A stretch of 64,000 nucleotides of DNA from a bacterium (GCA_016124945.1 WGMT01000063.1:32755-96754); one strand, 5' to 3'. Shown: positions 8,062 through 15,748, counted from the first letter of the stretch. Made by a program: numbers and translations. Notes: generated by a model not told the origin, from the letters alone.

Positions 8062-9156
8062 TCACCCACCAATCGCCTGGGCGGTCGCGCCGTCGCCGGA
8101 AACGAGAAGTCGCACGATGCCGGGTGCGCCGAAGATGGCACCGTCGGCGTAGGTGACGCCTGCAGCGTCGAGCGCGGCAGTGTCGACGCCGGAGACGGCG
8201 AGCAGATTGACGGCGTCACCGTTGAGGATGATGAAGCCGCCGGCGCGGGCAGCGTCCTTTGCGGCGGCTTGCTGCTCGCTCAGGCTTGCCACCTGATCTG
8301 CATGGACTTCGCCGTAGATCTCAGCGCCTTTCAGCGCGGCATATTGCGATGCCGTGTTGGTGCAGATCGCCATGATCTGCTTTTGGGAACGCATCGGTTC
8401 CCACCAATCCGCTTTTGCGGCGATGTAGCCGATGGCCCAGCTTTCCAGGCCAATCCCCGGCCAACTCTCCCCAATGACGGCGACACGGTCGGCCATCCCG
8501 GGCTGTGACCCTAGCGACACGTAGTTTTGCACCCACGGCGCCTGTCCCTGATCCCAGATGGCGGCGGCGTCGAATTCCATAAGCAGGGCGGCGATGGCGG
8601 CCACGTTATCTGCGCTGTAGGCTTCGCCGGTGAGGCGGGAGGGCGATTCCAGGTAGAGCAGACGGCAGCCATCGGCCAGTACAGAGCGAATTGCCTCTGG
8701 GGTGGGCAGCGCCGAGGACGTCACATCCACCGCGATTTCGTTGATCTCAATCGCTCGCACGCCGGCGGCTTTGCGTGCGCCGGGATGGATCACGGCAGGG
8801 ATACCGATGCGGCCGAACTTCTCGCCGATCTTCTGGATCGTCAAAAAGCGCGATTCCTGGACGCCTGCCGTTACCAACACATTGGCTTCTGCATAGCCAG
8901 TCAGGCCAAGGTTGTTCAGATAGTCGGCCAGGGCGGTGCGCAAGGGTGCGATGCCCGGCACATCCACGTAGTGGGTTTCCCCCTGCTCTAGTGCGGCCTG
9001 ACTGTTCTCGAGGACGGCGGCCAGTGGCGCTGTGGTCGGCTGATCGGGGCTCAAGTCCTGTGCATGGGCAGGAAGTTGGGCCAGTAGAGGGGTCTGCAAA
9101 AGTGCGTTTTCGGCCAGACGTGCAACGGCCTTTTGTTTTGTTAGCGAAGTGCTCAT
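8062..9156 (-). CDS. Aminotransferase-fold protein lacking the catalytic lysine (probable pseudoenzyme)
   Basis: The roughly 364-residue sequence keeps the class I/II aminotransferase layout (VPGIAPLRTALADYL, VTAGVQES, YLESPSRLTG, a C-terminal VRLLVSG). The PLP-lysine region reads IGESWPGIGLESWAIGY, which aligns with the neighbour's LSKAFSMTGWRVGW and puts Glu at about 230 in place of Lys and Ala at about 241 in place of the phosphate-contacting Arg. The NNPA motif is degraded to SPSR and DEIYD to DQGQAP. PLP catalysis by the usual route therefore looks impossible. ATG 9156 was chosen over 9165 because AGAG lies 9 bases upstream. It may modulate the adjacent aminotransferase; this is inference. 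Confidence 0.8.
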   Translation of the reverse strand: MSTSLTKQKAVARLAENALLQTPLLAQLPAHAQDLSPDQPTTAPLAAVLENSQAALEQGETHYVDVPGIAPLRTALADYLNNLGLTGYAEANVLVTAGVQESRFLTIQKIGEKFGRIGIPAVIHPGARKAAGVRAIEINEIAVDVTSSALPTPEAIRSVLADGCRLLYLESPSRLTGEAYSADNVAAIAALLMEFDAAAIWDQGQAPWVQNYVSLGSQPGMADRVAVIGESWPGIGLESWAIGYIAAKADWWEPMRSQKQIMAICTNTASQYAALKGAEIYGEVHADQVASLSEQQAAAKDAARAGGFIILNGDAVNLLAVSGVDTAALDAAGVTYADGAIFGAPGIVRLLVSGDGATAQAIGG

Positions 9157-9280
9157 TGTCACCATCTCTTTGTTCTAATCATTTCTGGTTGCCAGATCGA
9201 CTTGGCAAAGAATAACTCATGTGCTGTCAATTGACAACTGTAAACAGTTAACAAATCTCAGACTGCGATCTTGTTCACAT

Positions 9281-9318
9281 TGTAGAAAGAAAAAGAGCCG
9301 TAGAAAGAAAAAGAGCCG
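9281..9318. repeat. Exact tandem duplication of an 18-base A-rich unit
   Basis: TAGAAAGAAAAAGAGCCG occurs twice in succession. Read on the minus strand it gives two T-rich tracts directly after the terminator hairpin at 9314-9345, so it may strengthen termination. Confidence 0.7.
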
Positions 9319-9345
9319 CCGGTGCGAATGTTCGCACTGGCGGCT
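9314..9345 (-). terminator. Rho-independent terminator after the FmdE gene
   Basis: On the minus strand AGCCGCC-GTGCGAA pairs with TTCGCAC-GGCGGCT (one internal mismatch, 3-base loop), followed by CTTTTTCTTTC. The position just past the FmdE stop and the T-rich tail fit an intrinsic terminator. Confidence 0.75.
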
Positions 9346-9389
9346 TTGGCTTCTTGTCTAGAGCGGATGTATAAACAGTTGGCGGAGTA

Positions 9390-10028
9390 TCACCATGCCA
9401 GCGTGCTTAACTGCAACCTTGCCAGGTTTTCTACTCCTTCGCCGATCTTTTGCCTAGATTGATAGTACCCGCCTCCTGTGCAATTGCGGCACAAGACCTG
9501 TTCGCCGAAGCAGATTTCACGCTCGTTGATAATCTCCTCGCCACAGGTGTCGCAATTGACGCGCACACCGGGGCGACTCACAATCTGCTTGATAGGGGTG
9601 GTGAGCGTCACGGTTTCGAGGGTGAGCAGTTCATCGTCGGGCATGATCTGGTAGGCTTCGAGTTGGGCGAAGTAGTGGCGTTTTTCGTGAGGAGCGTAGG
9701 CGTAGGCCCGTTCGCGCACGTCGAGAGTGGGGGCGACGCGTACGGCGCGTCCCGTTTTGACATCGACGAAGGTGGCGGCGATCTTGCCCAGATCCTCTAA
9801 CCGCAGTGTGCGGTGCCCCATGGTACAGCCTGTGGAGACGTCGATACCGTCGGCGAAACAGCCGTCGGTCTCTACGAAGACAACCATGCGTTTGTCTTGG
9901 CGGGGGACGGCAAGCCCAAGCGCGGCAGCGCCGGCGAGGCCGATGCGAACGCCAAGTACCTGACGTGGGCAGAGGTGGCTATGTCGCGCCGAGGAAACTT
10001 CCAAAAGTGCAGTAATGTCTGAGTACAT
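9390..10028 (-). CDS. FmdE-family protein with C-terminal zinc ribbon
   Basis: This 212-residue protein opens with SARHSHLCPRQVLGVRIG (His16, His18, Cys20), the signature of the formylmethanofuran dehydrogenase subunit E (FmdE) family. A middle domain holds the conserved ETDGCFADGI and TGCTMGH cysteine motifs. A C-terminal ribbon has four cysteines (C159, C162, C180, C183). FmdE proteins occur with molybdenum/tungsten enzymes or stand alone with unclear roles. It starts at ATG 10028 behind GGAAAGGAG. Its long leader resembles a Moco-type riboswitch, which would tie it to Mo/W cofactor status. Metal binding is strongly suggested; the activity is unknown. Confidence 0.88.
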   Translation of the reverse strand: MYSDITALLEVSSARHSHLCPRQVLGVRIGLAGAAALGLAVPRQDKRMVVFVETDGCFADGIDVSTGCTMGHRTLRLEDLGKIAATFVDVKTGRAVRVAPTLDVRERAYAYAPHEKRHYFAQLEAYQIMPDDELLTLETVTLTTPIKQIVSRPGVRVNCDTCGEEIINEREICFGEQVLCRNCTGGGYYQSRQKIGEGVENLARLQLSTLAW

Positions 10029-10033
10029 CTCTG

Positions 10034-10216
10034 TCTCCTTTCCAAGTCAGTCGCCCATCCGGGCAACATCGGGAGGTCGTCCTGTTTCCAGTGACGGCCC
10101 TGGCACATCAGGCTGGTTAGCTGTGATGTGTCCTCGAACGTCGAGGCGTCTGCCAAACCATGGCGTCCGCAGTGACATGGCGGGTGCGGTAGGTTGGGAA
10201 GCTCGGAGTGGATTCG
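10034..10216 (-). promoter_or_regulatory. Candidate molybdenum/tungsten-cofactor (Moco-type) riboswitch
   Basis: In the roughly 205-base leader of the FmdE gene the minus strand reads, in order, ACTCCGAGC (10201-10209), CCCGCCATGTCACTGCGG (about 10166-10183), TTTGGCAGACGCC (about 10146-10158), CCTCCCG (10070-10076) and TTGGAAAGGAG (10035-10045). The last block contains the ribosome binding site. From memory, such ordered blocks ending in CCTCCCG and GGAAAGG resemble the Moco RNA motif, and FmdE is a plausible target. Folding would hide the RBS, giving translational control. A cobalamin-type leader was considered and fits less well. This is a motif-level call only. Confidence 0.5.
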
Positions 10217-10239
10217 CTTTGGGCATGGCCCGTTGTGAG

Positions 10240-10267
10240 ATTATAGCAGAGGGCGCGGCACTGTCCA
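10240..10267 (-). promoter_or_regulatory. Sigma70-type promoter for the FmdE transcript
   Basis: On the minus strand TGGACA (10262-10267) and a perfect TATAAT (10240-10245) are separated by 16 bases. Transcription would start near 10233, giving a leader of about 205 bases that carries the candidate riboswitch. Confidence 0.75.
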
Positions 10268-10315
10268 CTTGATTTTGGGTTAGGTTGTACCCTGGTCAAG
10301 TGTAGAGGAAAGAGA

Positions 10316-10356
10316 AGCGCCGATGACTTTTCGCTGTGAGAAAAGTCATCGGCGCT
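10316..10356. terminator. Perfect 17-bp hairpin after the PCuAC-protein gene
   Basis: AGCGCCGATGACTTTTC and its exact reverse complement flank a 7-base loop. It lies about 90 bases past the stop of the minus-strand gene at 10445-11545 and is followed on that strand by a CTTCTCTTTCC tract, so a terminator is likely. Confidence 0.7.
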
Positions 10357-10444
10357 ATATCGAGCACCTATTGGGTTTGGGTAAACGAAGCCTGCTGCGT
10401 AACGTGGTGGATTTGTGCGATCAGAGCCTAACTACAGCCTGAGA

Positions 10445-11545
10445 TCAGCCATCAGAGCCATGGTCATGTTCTTCTTCGCTGTGATCCATGCCGCCCATAT
10501 CATCAGGGGCGACGACCGGCGCGGTGACGTCTACCTGGCCGGCATTGGCGAATTCGAGGGTGATATCGACTTCGCTGCCGACTTCCAGGGGGGCTTCCTT
10601 CTGGATGCACATGATGTGCAAGCCACCGCGCATTAGTTCCACGGTTTCACCGGCGGGGACGGCAATCTCGCCGCCTTCCACCTGCTGCATTATCATTACA
10701 TCGCCCCGCATCACCATGTTGTGCAACTCAATGACGCCACAGCCCGGGATGACGGCACCGATCAGCGCTTCATCGGTGTCTGTGGTGTTGGTGATCTTCA
10801 GCCAGACGGAGCCGGTGGGCGAGGGCAGAGACAGGTTGGCGCGCACATTTTCGATGAGCAGGCCGTCTACGTTGATTACGTCGGCGCTATCGTGGCTGTG
10901 CATGTGATCATGGCCGCCCATGTCGCTGTGATCCGCATGTTGGCCGCCGCTGGTGATCCAGTTTTCGGCGGCGTGGGAAAGAGCATGCTGATCTCCGTGT
11001 GCCACAATAGCCAGTTCGGCGCTGGTCTCCAGATCATCGGCGCTGAGCGCGGCGGTCAGATCCTGTAATGTCAGTGTCAACGATGCGGCGTCGGTGGCTA
11101 GCGCCTCGGGCCAGTGAACTGTGGACAGAAGGCGGGCAATCGCTCCGATGCGGCTGCTGTCGCTGCTCTGGATTTCGCCGCTGCCGTTCAGCCGTTCATC
11201 CAGCGCGTGCAGACCCACCAGATCCAACTGATAGATGGCGTTGTTGATCTGGTTGATCTGGAGCGACGCTTCGAGTGCTGCCACCTGTGCTTGCAACGCT
11301 TCGACCTGTGCTGTCAACGCGGCGATGGTTACTTCGGCGTCCATCATTTCGCCCGTGGCCATACTGTGATCATGCGTTGCTTTTTCTTCGGCAGCAGGGG
11401 TAGGTGTTGCTTCTTCTTCGGCGACAGGTGTGGCTGTTGCCTTCTGCCCATGAGAAAGAGCGGCGGCGTTGCTCATGGAACCGGCGCTGAAGACCATCAA
11501 ACCACCCAGTAACAGGGCGGCAATCAGTAGGAATCGCTTATGCAT
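10445..11545 (-). CDS. Secreted His-rich protein with C-terminal PCuAC copper-chaperone domain
   Basis: This 366-residue protein begins with a signal sequence (about 1-28). An Ala/Glu/His-rich linker follows, then a helical segment with heptad character (about 72-98) and a helical domain up to about 198, a His cluster (about 203-218), and a PCuAC domain (about 235-340). That domain carries the copper-ligand pattern H275xM277, M286 and H310xM312. PCuAC proteins carry Cu(I) to the CuA site of cytochrome oxidase outside the membrane. The next upstream genes encode a cytochrome c and SCO1, which supports this role. The N-terminal extension makes it far longer than the usual 150 residues. Confidence 0.87.
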   Translation of the reverse strand: MHKRFLLIAALLLGGLMVFSAGSMSNAAALSHGQKATATPVAEEEATPTPAAEEKATHDHSMATGEMMDAEVTIAALTAQVEALQAQVAALEASLQINQINNAIYQLDLVGLHALDERLNGSGEIQSSDSSRIGAIARLLSTVHWPEALATDAASLTLTLQDLTAALSADDLETSAELAIVAHGDQHALSHAAENWITSGGQHADHSDMGGHDHMHSHDSADVINVDGLLIENVRANLSLPSPTGSVWLKITNTTDTDEALIGAVIPGCGVIELHNMVMRGDVMIMQQVEGGEIAVPAGETVELMRGGLHIMCIQKEAPLEVGSEVDITLEFANAGQVDVTAPVVAPDDMGGMDHSEEEHDHGSDG

Positions 11546-11577
11546 TTGTGATTCTCCTCATTTGTATAGACGAGTGG

Positions 11578-12036
11578 TTACTCGTCTGGATAGAGTGTCA
11601 TGAGATAGCTGACCAGATCGGTGATCTCTTCCTCGCTGAGCGTACCGGCGTAGTGATCGGGCATTACGTCCGCCGGGAAGCCCGGTGTGACATAGAATGA
11701 TGGATCCACAATCGAGAGGTAGAGATAGTTGGCCGGGATGATGCCCTTTTGGCGTTCGGCGGCTGTGACCGCCACGCCGTACAAAGAGGGGCCGACCAAT
11801 CTTGTTTCAGGTGAGCGCGAATGGCAGGTGACACAGCCTGCCCCGTCTGCCAGCACAGGACGCTCGAAGATCTCCTGCCCGATTTGGGGGCTGCCGATGT
11901 GCCATGCGCAGAACGCTTCTTCTGAGAAGGGATCGAGATCCCGGGCGTCTACGACCACCTGTTGTTCTCTGCTGCAGCCTGTCAGTAGGGCAGACCCCAA
12001 CATCATGCTTGTACAGAGTAGGTAGAACCGCATCAT
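11578..12036 (-). CDS. Cytochrome c lipoprotein (monohaem, class I-like)
   Basis: This 152-residue protein has a lipobox (LLTGC, Cys21), so it should be lipid-anchored on the outer face of the membrane. The haem site is CVTCH (C68, C71, H72) and the probable axial Met is M125 in ADVMPDHYAGTLSEEE. The tail EEITDLVSYLMTL is typical of small cytochrome c domains. Its ATG overlaps the stop of the SCO1 gene by ATGA, so the two are translationally coupled. It is probably an electron carrier to a terminal oxidase; the partner oxidase is outside the window. Confidence 0.9.
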   Translation of the reverse strand: MMRFYLLCTSMMLGSALLTGCSREQQVVVDARDLDPFSEEAFCAWHIGSPQIGQEIFERPVLADGAGCVTCHSRSPETRLVGPSLYGVAVTAAERQKGIIPANYLYLSIVDPSFYVTPGFPADVMPDHYAGTLSEEEITDLVSYLMTLYPDE

Positions 12037-12617
12037 GATTCTGCTCTGAACAGGTACTCCAGATCGGCCAGGATCTGCTCCGCCGTGACATCGTGCGGAT
12101 AGGCCACGAGCGCATTGCTGTTGACATCAAGCAAGTAGACGCGCGATGTGTGGTTGATCAGATAACCGGTGGCGGCTGATCCTTCGCCTTTGTCGTAGTA
12201 GACGCCGAACGGCTCGGCGAGCGCGTCAATCTCGTCTTTGGCGCCGGTGATGCCGATGAAACTGTCGTCAAAGTAGGCGAGGTAGGTGTCAAGCGCCTCT
12301 GGTGTATCGCGTTCAGGATCGACGCTCACCATAATCACCTGCACCCGATCCGCCTGGGCTTCGGTCAACTGTTCGCGTGCTTTCTTGAGCGTCAGCATTG
12401 TCACTGGGCAGACGTCGGGACAGAAGGTGTAGCCGAAGTAGACGAAGACATACTGCCCTTCGAAATCTTGTAGGCTAACCTCGCCATCGATCGACATGAG
12501 GGGCTGTGCCGGCGCTGGATGGGGTGCAGAGAGCAGTGTCCCCGCGTACTCATGCGGCGCAGCACATCCCGCCAGCATGAAGGTCAATGCCAGCAGAAAG
12601 AGGATAGTTTGTTTCAT
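12033..12617 (-). CDS. SCO1/SenC/PrrC-family copper metallochaperone, lipoprotein
   Basis: The 194-residue form starting at ATG 12617 has a lipobox (FMLAGC) and a thioredoxin-like fold with the Cu-binding CPDVC motif (C66, C70) and the third ligand His156 in YLINHTSR. SCO proteins mature the CuA centre of cytochrome c oxidase. The upstream in-frame extension (to 12665) lacks a ribosome site and would block the signal, so the ATG with AAAGGC upstream was chosen. The gene overlaps the cytochrome c gene by ATGA and lies with PCuAC and His-rich membrane proteins in one copper-delivery cluster. Confidence 0.93.
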   Translation of the reverse strand: MKQTILFLLALTFMLAGCAAPHEYAGTLLSAPHPAPAQPLMSIDGEVSLQDFEGQYVFVYFGYTFCPDVCPVTMLTLKKAREQLTEAQADRVQVIMVSVDPERDTPEALDTYLAYFDDSFIGITGAKDEIDALAEPFGVYYDKGEGSAATGYLINHTSRVYLLDVNSNALVAYPHDVTAEQILADLEYLFRAES

Positions 12618-12703
12618 TGAATTGCCTTTCCCACAGGTGCAAACGGATGCAGGGCGCGTTTGCATCTTGCTTGAAGCACAGATAGGACAGAACGAATGGA
12701 CTG

Positions 12704-13159
12704 TTAGCGCAAGGAGAGCAGCGGTCTGGGGGGCGGGGCCGGTGGTGTGTGAATCAGGGAATGCGTTGGATGTTGAGCAAGCCTTCTCGAAAAAAGAGAA
12801 AGCGGGGTATAGGCAACGGTAGCTGTAGCAGAAAGAAGCAGCAGTAAAATCGTGATCAACGAGAGATCCGGATCAGATCGAACCGGCAGGCTGCCCCCGT
12901 CTTCTGGGTGATCATGCGCCACGAAGACCCACTCGCCGTTGATGAATTCCGGGAAGTGAACATGTGTATGCGTGTCTTTCGTCGCCTCTGGCGAAGTAAA
13001 GATGAAGTGGGCATGTTCGTGGGGATGGCCCGGTGTACCGGCACTACCCCAACAGAAAAAAGGCAACACAAATGCAAAGAACAAGGCGTAGCTCGCCAGA
13101 ATGCACTGTTGCCAGGGCTGAACCTGTCTTTGATTCGTTTGACGCCATTGCGAAATCAT
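12704..13159 (-). CDS. Small His-rich two-helix membrane protein of the copper cluster
   Basis: This 151-residue protein has two hydrophobic helices (about 22-40 and 100-117) separated by an external loop rich in His (GHPHEHAHF, DTHTHVHF, AHDHPED). The tail is Pro/Arg-rich. No family was recognised. It is the first gene of the SCO1/cytochrome c/PCuAC cluster, so periplasmic-side copper binding is a reasonable guess. It is divergent from the Crp-type regulator at 13385. The unusual C-terminus could reflect a late frame change. Confidence 0.65.
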   Translation of the reverse strand: MISQWRQTNQRQVQPWQQCILASYALFFAFVLPFFCWGSAGTPGHPHEHAHFIFTSPEATKDTHTHVHFPEFINGEWVFVAHDHPEDGGSLPVRSDPDLSLITILLLLLSATATVAYTPLSLFSRRLAQHPTHSLIHTPPAPPPRPLLSLR

Positions 13160-13309
13160 TGAGGCGAAATCATACTATTTTCTGTAAGAAGGAGCAACAG
13201 TTGGTTGCGCCTTGGCTGCATTCACACCATAGCGTACATTTTGACATTCCCCAACGGCTATGAAACTTGCGTAAGTGAAGACAGCGTACTGCTCAATGGC
13301 ACCGCCAAA

Positions 13310-13338
13310 TTGACAATCCTCTGTACGACTCTTACAAT
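13310..13338 (+). promoter_or_regulatory. Sigma70-type promoter of the Crp/Fnr-like regulator
   Basis: TTGACA (13310-13315), 17 bases, TACAAT (13333-13338). The predicted start near 13345 leaves a 40-base leader to ATG 13385 and rules out the in-frame TTG at 13346 as start. Confidence 0.75.
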
Positions 13339-13384
13339 CGCCTAATTGAGATTTGTTCTCACTTGTGTTTGTCGTCAAACCAGG

Positions 13385-14335
13385 ATGTCAACGCTAATGT
13401 GCCAGATCCTTGTCTGCAATCCGCCCCATCTCTTGCCGGAATGTGTCAGCGCGCTGTGGCGTGAGGGCTATGCCGTGACACTATTACAAAATCCTGGTTT
13501 GCCGCTGCCTGCCTCTGATCTTGTGCTGCTCTGTGCAGATGAGATTGCCCACATTGAGGCGTGGCTACCGCTAGACCGAACCGTGTTGGTGTGGAACGGT
13601 AGCGAGGAGACAGGACTTGCCCTGGCTGCCTATACAGCGGGTGCTGCCGCTGTATTGCCGGCGCAGACTTCTCCATCCTTGCTTTTGCAGCGTGTGCGTC
13701 AGATGACCTCCTCCCGTTCAACCTACACGTCCAACGATGATTCTTCTTTGCGTAGGTCCCGCTACTTGCAAGGACAGCCCATCCATGTCGATGACAACTT
13801 GGTGATGGTAATCGAGTCCGGCGTGGTGGCGCAGACAGTGATCCACGCCGACGGCAGCGAGGTGCTTTTGGGTTTTTATGGCCCTGATCAGATTCTGATT
13901 CCTCACCCCGACGACGGCTGCTTTATCCATCTAGTGGCGCACACCGATACCCAGGTGCGTCTACTCACTTGGGCGCAGGCGGCGCAGTGGCCTGATTTTG
14001 CCGAGCGGCTGCGGCTACGTCTGCGCTTAATGGAGGCATGGAGCGCCAACCAGGCCCGCCCCTACCTGGCGGACCGCGTCCTTGGGCTGTTGACGCTCTT
14101 GGGCGAGCAGTTCGGCGTTGTCACCGCGCATGGTCTGCGCGTGGACGTGCGCATCACCCACGCCCAGATCGCCACGGCTGTGGGTGCTGCGCGCACCACC
14201 GTCACCCGCATTTTGGGCGAACTGCGCAGACGCCGCTTGCTCACGTCCGCGGGGACGGGTGAAGCCGAGCGCTTCTATCTGCTCTCCTGGCAGGAGAGCC
14301 ATCATCTACCCCACTCCCAACTCCTCAATCCCTAG
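13385..14335 (+). CDS. Crp/Fnr-family transcriptional regulator with receiver-like N-terminal region
   Basis: This 316-residue protein has three parts. The N-terminal about 105 residues (QILVCNPPHLL...) look like a degenerate response-regulator receiver with hydrophobic strands and no clear phospho-Asp. A cNMP-binding-like beta-roll follows (about 120-210). The C-terminus is a Crp-type winged helix (VDVRITHAQIATAVGAAR then TTVTRILGELRRRRLL). Cysteines for an Fnr cluster are absent. It is divergent from the copper/cytochrome cluster and directly precedes the zinc-locus palindrome at 14346, so either flank could be its target. ATG 13385 was chosen from promoter position. Confidence 0.82.
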   Translation: MSTLMCQILVCNPPHLLPECVSALWREGYAVTLLQNPGLPLPASDLVLLCADEIAHIEAWLPLDRTVLVWNGSEETGLALAAYTAGAAAVLPAQTSPSLLLQRVRQMTSSRSTYTSNDDSSLRRSRYLQGQPIHVDDNLVMVIESGVVAQTVIHADGSEVLLGFYGPDQILIPHPDDGCFIHLVAHTDTQVRLLTWAQAAQWPDFAERLRLRLRLMEAWSANQARPYLADRVLGLLTLLGEQFGVVTAHGLRVDVRITHAQIATAVGAARTTVTRILGELRRRRLLTSAGTGEAERFYLLSWQESHHLPHSQLLNP

Positions 14336-14345
14336 TCCCCCCACG

Positions 14346-14386
14346 TTGTCGTAATTGCGACAATGCCCCTGCCACAAATCCGACAA
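14346..14386. promoter_or_regulatory. Candidate operator upstream of the COG0523/L28 operon
   Basis: TTGTCGTAATTGCGACAA (14346-14363) is an interrupted palindrome with 6-base arms, followed by a further half-site CGACAA at 14381-14386. The TGCGACA half-site also occurs in the palindrome at 22209-22233, ahead of the second COG0523 operon. Zur or the upstream Crp-type protein could bind here; the sequence alone does not decide. Confidence 0.5.
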
Positions 14387-14509
14387 TGCGTTTACCCAAC
14401 CTGAGATAGAGTTGCACCGCTGTACAGTGCCGGGGACGGTCCGGGCACTGTTACGGTGAGATACGAGTCACTGGACTGTCTTCGGCACTTCTCAGGAACA
14501 GAGTTCACC

Positions 14510-15718
14510 ATGCACACCACCGATTCACGCCTGCCCGTCACTGTGCTTTCGGGCTTTCTGGGCGCGGGCAAAACCACGCTGCTCAACCACGTCCTCAACA
14601 ACCGCGCCGGTCTGCGCGTGGCCGTGATTGTCAACGACATGAGCGAGATCAACATCGACGCCGCCCTGGTCGACGGCGACGCCAGGCTCAGCCGCACCGA
14701 AGAGAAACTGGTGGAGATGACCAACGGCTGTATCTGCTGCACCCTGCGCGAGGACCTGCTGCAAGCCGTGGCCGATCTGGCCCGCGAAGGACGCTTCGAC
14801 TATCTGCTCATCGAATCCACCGGCATCTCCGAACCCATGCCCGTGGCTGAGACCTTCACCTTTGATCTGGACGAAGGCGCTCTGGGCGAAGTGGCCCGCC
14901 TGGATACGATGGTCACCGTGGTGGATGCCTTTAACTTCCTCAACGAAGTACAGAGCGCCGATGTGCTGCCCGATCGCGACATGGCCGCCCATATCGACGA
15001 CGAACGATCTATCGCCGATCTGCTCGTGGATCAGGTGGAATTCGCCGACGTCATCGTGCTCAACAAGACCGATCTGGTGGATGAGACAACGTTGGTACAG
15101 GTGGAAAACGTAGTGCGCGCCCTCAACCCACGCGCCCATCTGCTGCACACCCATCACGGCGCGGTTGAACCCGCCGAAATCCTCAACACCGGGCGCTTTG
15201 ACTTCGAGCAGGCAGGGGCCTTCGTCGGCTGGCTGCAACTCCCCCGTGATGTCGTCGAATCGGAGGCCGACGAATACGGCGTCACCAGCTTCGTCTACCG
15301 CGCCGATCGTCCTTTTCACCCGGCGCGGTTGCTCGACTTCATCGAAAGTGACGACGGATTGGACGCCGTGCTGCGTTCCAAAGGCTTCTTCTGGCTCGCC
15401 ACCCGCCCCGACGACGTGGGCTACTGGTCGCAGGCGGGCAAGCAGATCGTCGTCGAGTACGCCGGTTCCTGGTCGGGCGACGATGAAGTGGAAGAGACGG
15501 CGATCCTGGCCCAACTCAACGGCAATGGACAGGCTCACGCCGTCCTCACCGACGCGCCGCCCAAAGAAGCGCCGCACCAGGAACTCGTCTTCATCGGTGT
15601 CGATCTCGACATTGCGCACCTACGCGCCGCCCTCGACGCATGTCTCCTTACCGATGTCGAAGTCTCTGCCGGTCCAGAGGGTTGGGGCGCGTACGAAGAC
15701 GACTTTCCGGAGTGGTAG
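14510..15718 (+). CDS. COG0523 (CobW/ZNG-type) GTPase metallochaperone, YciC-like
   Basis: From ATG 14510 this is a 402-residue G3E GTPase. It shows a P-loop (GFLGAGKTT, Lys21), the CxCC metal motif (C74, C76, C77 in NGCICC), a STGISEP switch region, NKTD base recognition and a CobW_C domain with GFFWLATR. COG0523 proteins deliver zinc to client proteins under zinc limitation. It is a close paralogue of the protein at 27926-29122. The L28 paralogue lies 30 bases downstream, a typical Zur-regulon pairing. The longer start at 14456 is unlikely because homology begins at LPVTVLSGF. Confidence 0.93.
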   Translation: MHTTDSRLPVTVLSGFLGAGKTTLLNHVLNNRAGLRVAVIVNDMSEINIDAALVDGDARLSRTEEKLVEMTNGCICCTLREDLLQAVADLAREGRFDYLLIESTGISEPMPVAETFTFDLDEGALGEVARLDTMVTVVDAFNFLNEVQSADVLPDRDMAAHIDDERSIADLLVDQVEFADVIVLNKTDLVDETTLVQVENVVRALNPRAHLLHTHHGAVEPAEILNTGRFDFEQAGAFVGWLQLPRDVVESEADEYGVTSFVYRADRPFHPARLLDFIESDDGLDAVLRSKGFFWLATRPDDVGYWSQAGKQIVVEYAGSWSGDDEVEETAILAQLNGNGQAHAVLTDAPPKEAPHQELVFIGVDLDIAHLRAALDACLLTDVEVSAGPEGWGAYEDDFPEW

Positions 15719-15748
15719 AGAATTTACGATAATCCAAAGGAGCCACCC

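Noticed and set aside
10034..10216. Cobalamin riboswitch reading of the FmdE leader
   Set aside because: A CCCGCCA block is present, but the AGCCAGGAGACC B12-box is not, and no cobalamin gene follows.
14456..14510. Longer N-terminus for the first COG0523 protein
   Set aside because: Homology starts at LPVTVLSGF, right after ATG 14510; the extension lies in the promoter/operator region.
14525..15619. 364-residue frame antisense to the first COG0523 gene
   Set aside because: Shadow of a strongly supported gene; no motif and no ribosome site.
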